From assembly GCA_963580095.1 (NCBI GenBank), contig CAUZJQ010000170.1:1-8944 (forward strand): DNA of 8,944 nt, read 5' to 3'. The notes beneath the pieces were generated by a model. It was not told the DNA's origin. It saw only the letters and a list, made by a program, of their open reading frames with translations, and did no database searches. This document shows positions 1 through 6,158 of the stretch, piece after piece. The number at the start of each line of letters is the position of its first letter. Positions within the stretch are counted from its first letter, which is position 1. This stretch comes from CAJWLW01 sp963580095 (lineage in GTDB: Bacteria; Verrucomicrobiota; Lentisphaeria; JABSQK01; CAJWLW01). Made by a program: the position numbers and the translations under genes.

Positions 1-452
1 CGGATTTGATCGGCCAGGGCGGCGATATCGGCGTCCTGCACTGGCACATCGATTGTACCGTCGGACAGTGTGCGTTCGGCGATTTCGAGGATATTGGCGC
101 GTGGCAGCAGCGCCGGGGGACGGCGCGACCGCAGATTGTAGAGCTCTGGACGGTTCTGGCGGCGGATCAGGAGCACGTCGCGAAAGCCTTTGGTGGTAAC
201 CATGGCCATGGCGGCACCGGTACGGGTGATCACGACGTTGGTTGCCACGGTGCTGCCGTGGACGATGAGAGCGATATCGCCGAGCCCGAAACCTGCATGG
301 TCGGCGATTGCCAGGATGCTGTCGACAACCGCCTGGGCCGGCTGCGCCGGAGTGCTGTGCACCTTATGCAGCCGCAAATCGCCCGTAGAGGAATTGACCG
401 CGACAACATCCGTGAAGGTGCCGCCCGTGTCGATGCCGATTCGCCAGTTCAC
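1..452 (-). CDS. Hydantoinase/oxoprolinase family protein, N-terminal part (cut by window start)
   Basis: About 150 N-terminal residues of a HyuA-type protein; the rest lies beyond base 1. The family includes ATP-dependent N-methylhydantoinase, 5-oxoprolinase and acetone carboxylase subunits, which open cyclic amides or carboxylate ketones with ATP in the cytoplasm. Residues 5-15 read IGIDTGGTFTD, the phosphate-binding loop of the actin-like ATPase fold that opens these proteins. About 60 residues later come HGSTVATN, VTTKGFRDVL and RRQNRPELYNL, all family hallmarks. The start is GTG at 452-450: an in-frame TAA lies two codons upstream and the ATP loop sits at its usual distance from this start. 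No good Shine-Dalgarno is visible. The gene is divergent from bamA. The substrate cannot be told from this fragment, and a HyuB-type partner would be expected downstream, outside the window. The family call is firm; the specific reaction is unknown. Confidence 0.9.
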   Translation of the reverse strand, partial: MNWRIGIDTGGTFTDVVAVNSSTGDLRLHKVHSTPAQPAQAVVDSILAIADHAGFGLGDIALIVHGSTVATNVVITRTGAAMAMVTTKGFRDVLLIRRQNRPELYNLRSRRPPALLPRANILEIAERTLSDGTIDVPVQDADIAALADQI

Positions 453-721
453 GGTTTACGCGTCCAAGGTTCAGGTTTAGTGGCGACAATGCGCCGTCAA
501 GTCTGCAAGTTAGCCGCGGCTGTCCGATTATTCCTGTCGCTGAGAAAGTATAAAGATTGACTGCTGCGACGATTGGAAGAATGTGAAATTTGAAGGAAAG
601 TATCGGGGTCCTGCTTCGAGCGATAATGAAGTATTGCGATGCGGCCGGCAACGGCTCTGGGACAGTTGGGTCGGAGCAGATTCCAACACCAATCGAACCT
701 GAACTTTGGGGAAAGTCGTTC
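453..721. promoter_or_regulatory. Divergent intergenic region between the hydantoinase gene and bamA
   Basis: This 269-bp stretch has no convincing gene and must hold the promoters of both flanking genes. For the minus-strand gene the best candidate is a -35 TTTATA (complement of 549-554) and a -10 AATAAT (complement of 527-532) with a 16-bp spacer, giving a leader of about 70 nt. On the plus strand the same bases 549-554 read TATAAA, a passable -10 for bamA, but no fair -35 precedes it. A perfect 10-bp palindrome, AGCCGCGGCT, lies at 512-521 and could be an operator or chance in GC-rich DNA. The promoter assignments are weak visual matches only. Confidence 0.35.
708..715 (+). promoter_or_regulatory. 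Ribosome binding site of bamA
   Basis: The purine run GGGGAAAG ends 6 nt before the ATG at 722. It supports that ATG over the in-frame TTG at 590, which would add 44 residues in front of the signal peptide. Confidence 0.55.
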
Positions 722-3007
722 ATGAATAAGACCCGTCTATTTCTACTGGCAATTCTCTGCACTGCCCTTGGTGCGTACGGCGATGTCATCAACGAGATCG
801 TGATTGAATCGCTGACGAGCCAGGATGTCCCGGAGGACGTGGTGCGGGCCAATATCGTGCTGGATGATGGCGCGGTGTTTTCGCAGAAACGTCTGTCGGA
901 AGATATCAAACGTCTGATGAAGACGGGCCAGTTTGCCGACGTCGAAGCCCAGGTCAACCCTGCCGGCAACGGTAAGGTGGACATCACGTTCAAGCTGCGG
1001 CCGCGCCAGAGGATTGCGCAAATCAACTTCAAGGGCAATGAGGCGGTGAAGACGCGCGAGTTGCGCAAGACGAGCGAGAGCCGGGTGGGCGATCCGATGA
1101 GCGGCGGTATCCTGGGGGAAGACCAGCGATCACTGATCAAGCTTTACCGCGGCAAGGGCTTCCACGGTGTCGATGTCACGCAGAACGTCAAAGACATCCC
1201 GGGCACTAACGATGTAATGGTTGAATACCTGATTCGCGAAAATGTCCGCTTCAAGACGCGGCGCCTGCGTATCAAAGGCAACAATGTTTACGGTACCTGG
1301 AAGCTGAAGCGTGTGATGGATACAGGGGTATCCATCTGGGGCTATATCTTTCCAACCGGTTACTACAGCGAGGAAGAGTTCAAGAATGACCTGGAGAAGC
1401 TGGAGGCGCTTTACTGGAACAAGGGCTATCTCGATTTCAAAGTCGATAAGGTCGACAAGGCTGTGGACAAGCGCTCTGCTCTGGTCCTGCTGACGCTTTT
1501 TCTCTCCGAAGGCGAGCCGTTCAAGGTCGGTACTGTGTCAATGGACGGTAACCAGATCGTCAGCAGCGAGGAGCTAGCGGCGCTGGTCGGACTGCAGTCC
1601 AATCAGGTCTACAGCAAGTCAGGCGAGATCGCCGACATCAGGCGAATCGAGGCCAAGTACAACAGCATCGGGCACCTCGACAACCGGGTTTATGCCGACC
1701 GTGACATTGACCGTACCGGCAAAGTCGTCAACATCACCTATTCGATCCGCGAAGGTCGCGCCAGCCGCATCAACGACATCAACATCACCGGCAACCGCAT
1801 CACCAAAGATCACGTTATCCGGCGGGAACTGCAGATCCATCCGCGCGATCTCGCAGACGGTGGTAAGATCGCGATCAGCAAAAAGCGGCTGATTGGCCTC
1901 GGCTACTTTGAATCGGTCGAGATCAATCCGCGTTCTACCGACAACCCGGACCTGAAAGACCTGGAAATCAAGGTGAAGGAACAGGTCACTGGGCGTTTGA
2001 GTTTTGGTGCCGGCATTTCCAGTGCCGACAGTGTGATCGGCTTGATTGAGATGTCACAGGCGAACTTCGACCTGCATGATCCGCCGGCATTCCGTGGCGG
2101 CGGCCAGAAACTCCAACTGCGGCTGCAGGCGGGGGCGGACCGGCAGAATTTCAACCTGGCGTTCACCGAGCCGTGGCTGTTTCACAAGCAGTTGCGCCTC
2201 GATTATAACGTTTGGAAGCGCGAGTCTTCGAGGAACGTCGGATTTACACAGAAATCGACGGGGACCTCTTTCCGTATGACGCGGAAGATGAAAATCCCGT
2301 TCTGGCGGCACTATGTCGGCTACCGCTTGGAAGACATGGATACGGTCGATATCGACGACGGCTTCAGCGCCGAGTTCGTTGCTGCCGAAACAGGTTCAGA
2401 GATGGTCAGTGCTGTGACATTGGGGTTCGTTCGTGACCAGCGTGACCGGCTCGTGCTGACCAGCAGCGGTTCGCGCCTGGCGATCAGTGGCGAGCTGCAG
2501 GCCGAGGGCATCGGCAGCTATATCAATCTGACCAAGATCGACGTCGAGGCGGACAAGTATTGGCCGGTATTCAAGGAAAGTGTGTTCAAGATTTCCGGCC
2601 GCGTCGCCGCCGTCAATGTGGCCAGCGGTGACGATGCCCGCGTTTGGGACCGTTACTTTGCCGGTGGCTCCAATACGTTGCGCGGCTTTCGCGAGCGCGA
2701 TGTCGGCCCGGTCGATCTGGCGAATGAGGAACCGATTGGCGGTAAGTCGCTGTTCCTGACTACCGCTGAGTTCACGACGCCGGTTTTTGAGAAAACGATT
2801 TTCTGGGCACTGTTCGCTGATGCCGGCAATGTCTGGGAAAACTCATTCGACCGGTTCGGCGACTACAACGTCGGTGTCGGCTCCGGTGTGCGTCTGATGC
2901 TGCCGATCGGTGGGATCCGTATCGATTACGGCTTCCCGGTGGTGAGGGATCAGGATCACCTCTCCAGCGGCGGCCGGCTGCACTTCGATTTTGGCTTCAA
3001 TTTCTGA
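722..3007 (+). CDS. bamA: Outer-membrane protein assembly factor BamA
   Basis: This is the core of the machine that folds and inserts beta-barrel proteins into the outer membrane (761 aa; E. coli BamA is 810). Residues 1-20 are a signal peptide with a Lys/Arg start, a hydrophobic core and a likely cut after AYG. Five POTRA domains follow at roughly 21-97, 98-174, 175-264, 265-345 and 346-421; several carry the GN turn typical of the fold (FKGNEAV, IKGNNVY, MDGNQIV, ITGNRIT). The rest is the Omp85 barrel. FAGGSNTLRGF contains the conserved loop-6 RGF motif (R654-F656), and the protein ends in Phe within the alternating FDFGFNF, the usual outer-membrane C-terminal signal. Five POTRA domains favour BamA over TamA, which has three. 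The start at 722 is chosen for the RBS and signal peptide. The usual neighbours skp, lpxD and rseP are absent; glycan-modification genes follow instead, so a paralogue is possible. Confidence 0.95.
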   Translation: MNKTRLFLLAILCTALGAYGDVINEIVIESLTSQDVPEDVVRANIVLDDGAVFSQKRLSEDIKRLMKTGQFADVEAQVNPAGNGKVDITFKLRPRQRIAQINFKGNEAVKTRELRKTSESRVGDPMSGGILGEDQRSLIKLYRGKGFHGVDVTQNVKDIPGTNDVMVEYLIRENVRFKTRRLRIKGNNVYGTWKLKRVMDTGVSIWGYIFPTGYYSEEEFKNDLEKLEALYWNKGYLDFKVDKVDKAVDKRSALVLLTLFLSEGEPFKVGTVSMDGNQIVSSEELAALVGLQSNQVYSKSGEIADIRRIEAKYNSIGHLDNRVYADRDIDRTGKVVNITYSIREGRASRINDINITGNRITKDHVIRRELQIHPRDLADGGKIAISKKRLIGLGYFESVEINPRSTDNPDLKDLEIKVKEQVTGRLSFGAGISSADSVIGLIEMSQANFDLHDPPAFRGGGQKLQLRLQAGADRQNFNLAFTEPWLFHKQLRLDYNVWKRESSRNVGFTQKSTGTSFRMTRKMKIPFWRHYVGYRLEDMDTVDIDDGFSAEFVAAETGSEMVSAVTLGFVRDQRDRLVLTSSGSRLAISGELQAEGIGSYINLTKIDVEADKYWPVFKESVFKISGRVAAVNVASGDDARVWDRYFAGGSNTLRGFRERDVGPVDLANEEPIGGKSLFLTTAEFTTPVFEKTIFWALFADAGNVWENSFDRFGDYNVGVGSGVRLMLPIGGIRIDYGFPVVRDQDHLSSGGRLHFDFGFNF

Positions 3008-3026
3008 AGTCGATTAATGTCGAAGT
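2982..3026 (+). repeat. Nested inverted repeats around the bamA stop codon
   Basis: The outer arms are ACTTCGA at 2982-2988 and TCGAAGT at 3020-3026 (7 bp, perfect). Inside them CTTCA at 2995-2999 pairs with TGAAG at 3005-3009 around a 5-nt loop, and the stop codon is part of the inner stem. No T-run follows, so this is not a standard intrinsic terminator. It could be an RNA structure affecting mRNA stability or read-through into the next gene, or chance. Confidence 0.3.
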
Positions 3027-3063
3027 AGCATGAGCACAGTCGGCACCGATCGCCGGCAGACAG

Positions 3064-3068
3064 TGGAG
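3064..3068 (+). promoter_or_regulatory. Ribosome binding site of the MBOAT gene
   Basis: TGGAG lies 5 nt before the ATG at 3074. It is the clearest Shine-Dalgarno in the window and fixes this start. Confidence 0.6.
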
Positions 3069-3073
3069 CACCA

Positions 3074-4549
3074 ATGCTCTTCAATTCGCTGCACTTCGCT
3101 GTATTTCTCCCTTGTGTGGTGGTCATTTATTTCGCCACACCCGGCCGCTGGCGCTGGATGTGGCTGTTGTCCGCCAGTTATTATTTCTATGCCTGCTGGA
3201 AAGTCGAGTATCTGGCGCTGATCGTGGTGTCGACACTCGTCGACTACGTCGTTGCCAGATGTATGGCCAGAGCCGTCGCCGGGCGGCGCACGTTTCTCCT
3301 TTGCCTCAGTCTGGCAGTCAACTTGGGCTTGCTGTTTGCCTTCAAGTACTTCAATTTCGTCAATGCTTCGGTGCGGGCGGCATTCGGTCATTTCGACCTA
3401 ACCTACAGCGTGCCGGCACTGGACGTACTGCTGCCGGTCGGCATTTCGTTTTATACGTTTCAAAAGCTCAGCTACACGATCGATGTGTATCGCGGCAAGC
3501 GTGAGCCCGAGATGCACCTCGGTATATTTGCCCTGTACGTCGCCTATTTTCCGCAACTTATCGCCGGGCCGATCGAACGTTCGACGAGTCTCCTGCCGCA
3601 GTTACGGGTGGTTCAGAACTTCGACTTTGACCGCCTCAAGACCGGCCTGGTCCTGGTGCTCTGGGGGTTTTTCCAAAAGCTGGTCATCGCCGACCGCATG
3701 GCGATGGTGGTTGATCATGTCTACACCGACCCGCAACAGACCGGCGGTGCGGTACTACTGATCGGAACCTACGCCTTTGCGTTCCAGATCTACTGCGATT
3801 TTGCCGGTTACTCAAACATCGCAATCGGCACTGCAAAGATCATGGGTATCGATCTCATGCAGAATTTTCGGCAACCGTACTATGCGCGGTCTATCCCGGA
3901 GTTCTGGCGACGTTGGCACATATCATTGTCGACCTGGTTCCGGGATTATGTCTACATCCCACTGGGCGGTAGCCGCGTCCGGAAATTGCGCTTGCATATC
4001 AATCTGCTCCTGGTCTTCGCAGTCAGCGCCATCTGGCACGGTGCCCATTGGAAATTTTTAGTGTGGGGGTTACTGCATGGGCTTTATATGGTTTTCGGCG
4101 GCCTGACCGCTGGGTGGCGTCATCGATGTGCTGCCGCCGTCGGTCTCGACCGGCTGCCGCGTCTGCAGCGGGTACTCGGGGTGGTCATAACCTTTAACCT
4201 GGTCTGTTTGGCCTGGATATTTTTCCGGGCGAATTCCATTTCTGACGCTGCGTCAATCGTGTGCAATATTTTCCAAATGGAAGGACTCGGTACGGTTGCG
4301 GAATGCCTGACCCGGCCGGGCCGGCTGAACGAAGTTTTCGGACTGTCGCGTACCCACCTCGTCGCGATTGCAGCAGGACTGGCCATTCTCGAACTGGGCC
4401 ATCTCCTGCAGATGTGCGATCGTCTGCAGTTGCGTGCACTGGCCGCCCCGACATGCTTGCGCTGGTTGGCGTACATTATTCTGATCCTGGTGATTGCGAA
4501 CTTCGGTATCTTCCAGAACCCCAGACAATTCATCTACTTCCAGTTCTGA
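3074..4549 (+). CDS. AlgI/PatA-type MBOAT membrane O-acyltransferase
   Basis: A 491-residue polytopic inner-membrane protein of the MBOAT family. AlgI, PatA and DltB relatives move acyl groups, usually acetyl from acetyl-CoA, across the membrane for O-acylation of exported polysaccharide or cell-wall polymer. Hydrophobic helices fill nearly the whole chain. Family motifs are clear: PVGISFYTFQKLSYTIDVYR, FPQLIAGPIER, FWRRWHISLSTWFRDYVYIPLGG-type core starting at F277 with H282, and SAIWHGAHW with H322, the invariant MBOAT histidine, at the same number as the essential His322 reported for AlgI. The C-terminus, QFIYFQF, is also typical. Length fits the family. The start is set by an SD 5 nt upstream. 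The stop is 5 nt before the SGNH gene, the classic acyltransferase pair. The acceptor glycan is unknown; alginate itself is not implied, since no other alginate genes are visible. Confidence 0.95.
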   Translation: MLFNSLHFAVFLPCVVVIYFATPGRWRWMWLLSASYYFYACWKVEYLALIVVSTLVDYVVARCMARAVAGRRTFLLCLSLAVNLGLLFAFKYFNFVNASVRAAFGHFDLTYSVPALDVLLPVGISFYTFQKLSYTIDVYRGKREPEMHLGIFALYVAYFPQLIAGPIERSTSLLPQLRVVQNFDFDRLKTGLVLVLWGFFQKLVIADRMAMVVDHVYTDPQQTGGAVLLIGTYAFAFQIYCDFAGYSNIAIGTAKIMGIDLMQNFRQPYYARSIPEFWRRWHISLSTWFRDYVYIPLGGSRVRKLRLHINLLLVFAVSAIWHGAHWKFLVWGLLHGLYMVFGGLTAGWRHRCAAAVGLDRLPRLQRVLGVVITFNLVCLAWIFFRANSISDAASIVCNIFQMEGLGTVAECLTRPGRLNEVFGLSRTHLVAIAAGLAILELGHLLQMCDRLQLRALAAPTCLRWLAYIILILVIANFGIFQNPRQFIYFQF

Positions 4550-4554
4550 CGCTC

Positions 4555-5511
4555 ATGAATCGACTCAAAAATCCGCTTGTCTGCAGTCTTGTGTTTGTCG
4601 TTATCCTGCTGGCAGTTTTCCGGTTCGAGAGCGCTGTGCTCGATCGGCTGGTGCCACTGGACCAATCGGTGAAGGTCAATTGGATCTACAGCCATGCAGG
4701 AACATTCGATTATGCGTTCGTTGGCTCGTCGGCGGCCTATGCTGGCATCGACGGCAAAGCACTTTCCGACACACTCGGCGGATCGGTCATCAACCTGGGG
4801 CTCGACGGCACTGCTCACCCCGAGCAATATATGGTGCTGGCGGCATTTCTTGAATCCAACGATGTTGGTACGATCATTCTCCAGGTCGATGCCTGGGGCC
4901 TCGACGAGAACGCCTATGGTTATCCGTTTCACGAATATCTTCACCTGCCTTACCTGGACAAACCGGTGGTGGCTGAGGTAGTCGCCGAGCGACGGGGTGG
5001 CCGCCTAGCTGCCTGGAAGTATGTACCGTTTCTCAAGTACGCCGAATTCAACACCCAGATCGGGGTCCCGAACATCGTGCATGTGATTGGCGGTCGCCAG
5101 CCAGAATTCGATGTCTACGGTTCGAGCCTGCGCAATCAGGCATTTAACCAGGCGGAGTTCGAGGACCTTGCCGCCGCCGATGATCATCACTCTTACGCCT
5201 GGAGTACAATGCGCGCGGAATATTTCGAACGCATGCTGGAGCTGGCACGGAACAGAGGTATTCCGGTAATTGTCTATTTGACGCCCGAGTATCACGGAGT
5301 GCTCCAGTACAGCCCCTGGCGCCACCAGGTCGTCAGTTATTACCGGGAGACTGTGACGGCGGCCGGCCAGACGTTTCTGTCGTACGACAACGATCCGCTC
5401 TGCCGGGACCGCCTGAATTTCTATAACACCTCACATCTCAACCGCGATGGTGCCGGGCGGTTTGCACCGCTGCTGGCCCACGACGTACTTGCGGCGTTGC
5501 GCCGGGATTGA
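4555..5511 (+). CDS. DltD/AlgJ-like SGNH-hydrolase-fold protein, membrane-anchored
   Basis: A 318-residue protein with one N-terminal membrane helix (about residues 7-24) and the rest predicted periplasmic. It resembles SGNH/GDSL proteins that partner MBOAT transporters and place acyl groups on glycans. Block I is FVGSSAAYAGID with a likely nucleophile at S59 (G57-S58-S59). A block II-like INLGLDGT follows, with a GxxxPEQ-type stretch after it. The C-terminal block reads FYNTSHLN with H294. The usual DxxH is therefore NxxH here (N291), so activity may be altered. The ATG at 4555 is 5 nt after the MBOAT stop, and a longer reading from 4261 would overlap that gene and put the anchor mid-protein. 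No SD is visible; translational coupling to the upstream gene is likely. The family is assigned from motifs and context; overall similarity to any single named member looks low. Confidence 0.8.
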   Translation: MNRLKNPLVCSLVFVVILLAVFRFESAVLDRLVPLDQSVKVNWIYSHAGTFDYAFVGSSAAYAGIDGKALSDTLGGSVINLGLDGTAHPEQYMVLAAFLESNDVGTIILQVDAWGLDENAYGYPFHEYLHLPYLDKPVVAEVVAERRGGRLAAWKYVPFLKYAEFNTQIGVPNIVHVIGGRQPEFDVYGSSLRNQAFNQAEFEDLAAADDHHSYAWSTMRAEYFERMLELARNRGIPVIVYLTPEYHGVLQYSPWRHQVVSYYRETVTAAGQTFLSYDNDPLCRDRLNFYNTSHLNRDGAGRFAPLLAHDVLAALRRD

Positions 5512-5520
5512 TTTCGTTTC

Positions 5521-6153
5521 ATGGTCGAACCTTTTGAACATCCATTACAGCGCCCCGCCAATCGGCTGCTGAAACGCGTTGCAGATATCTGTTTCTCTAT
5601 CTTTGCACTGGTGACCATCCTGTGGTGGCTGCACCTGCTTTTCGTTATTCTGATCCGTGCCACCTCGCCGGGGCGCGCGGTGTTCCGGCAGATCCGCATC
5701 GGCAGGGACGGCCGCCCGTTCATCTGTTACAAATACCGGACGATGGTGTACGCGCCGGATGAGCTGGAGAAACCGCGGATCATGGAGGACAGCGCCCATC
5801 GAGTAACCTGGATAGGACGCTTTCTGCGCACCAGCAACCTCGATGAGTTGCCGCAATTCATCAACGTTCTGAAAGGCGATATGTCCGTCGTCGGCCCGCG
5901 TCCGCACATGCTGGGTGAGGACGAACTGCTGCCGGAGCATATCCCGTACTATCGCCAGCGTCTGCTCGTTATACCCGGGATCACGGGGTGGGCTGCGATC
6001 AACGGCTTTCGCGGTGGCTCCGACATGGCGCACATGCGTTGCCGGGTTGATCTGGATGTCTGGTACATCCGCAACTGGTCGCTTTGGCTGGATCTGCGGA
6101 TTGCCGCGACCACCGCCTGGCGTATGCTGACCTTCCGCGCTGGCGGCCAGTAG
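5521..6153 (+). CDS. WcaJ-type undecaprenyl-phosphate sugar phosphotransferase (bacterial sugar transferase)
   Basis: A 210-residue small monotopic phosphoglycosyl transferase. The family transfers a sugar-1-phosphate from a UDP-sugar to undecaprenyl phosphate on the cytoplasmic face, starting exopolysaccharide or O-antigen units. One hydrophobic stretch (about 22-45) is followed by SPGRAVFRQIRIG and YKYRTM. Next come the catalytic Asp-Glu pair in NLDELPQF (D108, E109), GDMSVVGPRPH and PGITGWAAINGFRGGSD, and an end resembling YIRNWSLWLDLRI. The NGxRG and NWSLWLDL blocks closely match WcaJ-type hexose-1-phosphate transferases. It is only the catalytic half: the N-terminal multi-helix and nucleotide-binding-like part of full-length WcaJ is missing, as in many PglC-size enzymes. 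The helix lacks the usual Ser-Pro break. The start lies 9 nt after the SGNH stop with no clear SD, suggesting coupling. The sugar is unknown. Confidence 0.93.
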   Translation: MVEPFEHPLQRPANRLLKRVADICFSIFALVTILWWLHLLFVILIRATSPGRAVFRQIRIGRDGRPFICYKYRTMVYAPDELEKPRIMEDSAHRVTWIGRFLRTSNLDELPQFINVLKGDMSVVGPRPHMLGEDELLPEHIPYYRQRLLVIPGITGWAAINGFRGGSDMAHMRCRVDLDVWYIRNWSLWLDLRIAATTAWRMLTFRAGGQ

Positions 6154-6158
6154 AATGT

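Noticed and set aside
6..560. A 184-codon plus-strand open frame
   Set aside because: It is antisense to the hydantoinase-family gene, whose ATP-loop motifs are unmistakable; the plus-strand translation shows no known motif.
590..721. A 44-residue N-terminal extension of BamA from TTG at 590
   Set aside because: It would bury a clean signal peptide that begins at 722, and an SD lies 6 nt before 722. The extension has no export-signal character.
364..1140. A 258-codon minus-strand open frame across the intergenic region and bamA
   Set aside because: Low-complexity Ser/Thr/Arg-rich translation without motifs; it is antisense to well-supported BamA POTRA coding and overlaps the hydantoinase start.
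3039..3057. A GC-rich hairpin after bamA as an intrinsic terminator
   Set aside because: The stem is only 6 bp with a wobble pair and is followed by a purine-rich SD region, not a T-run.
4261..4554. A 98-residue extension of the SGNH protein overlapping the MBOAT gene
   Set aside because: It lies fully inside MBOAT coding sequence, and the membrane anchor starts at the ATG at 4555, which fits coupling to the MBOAT stop.
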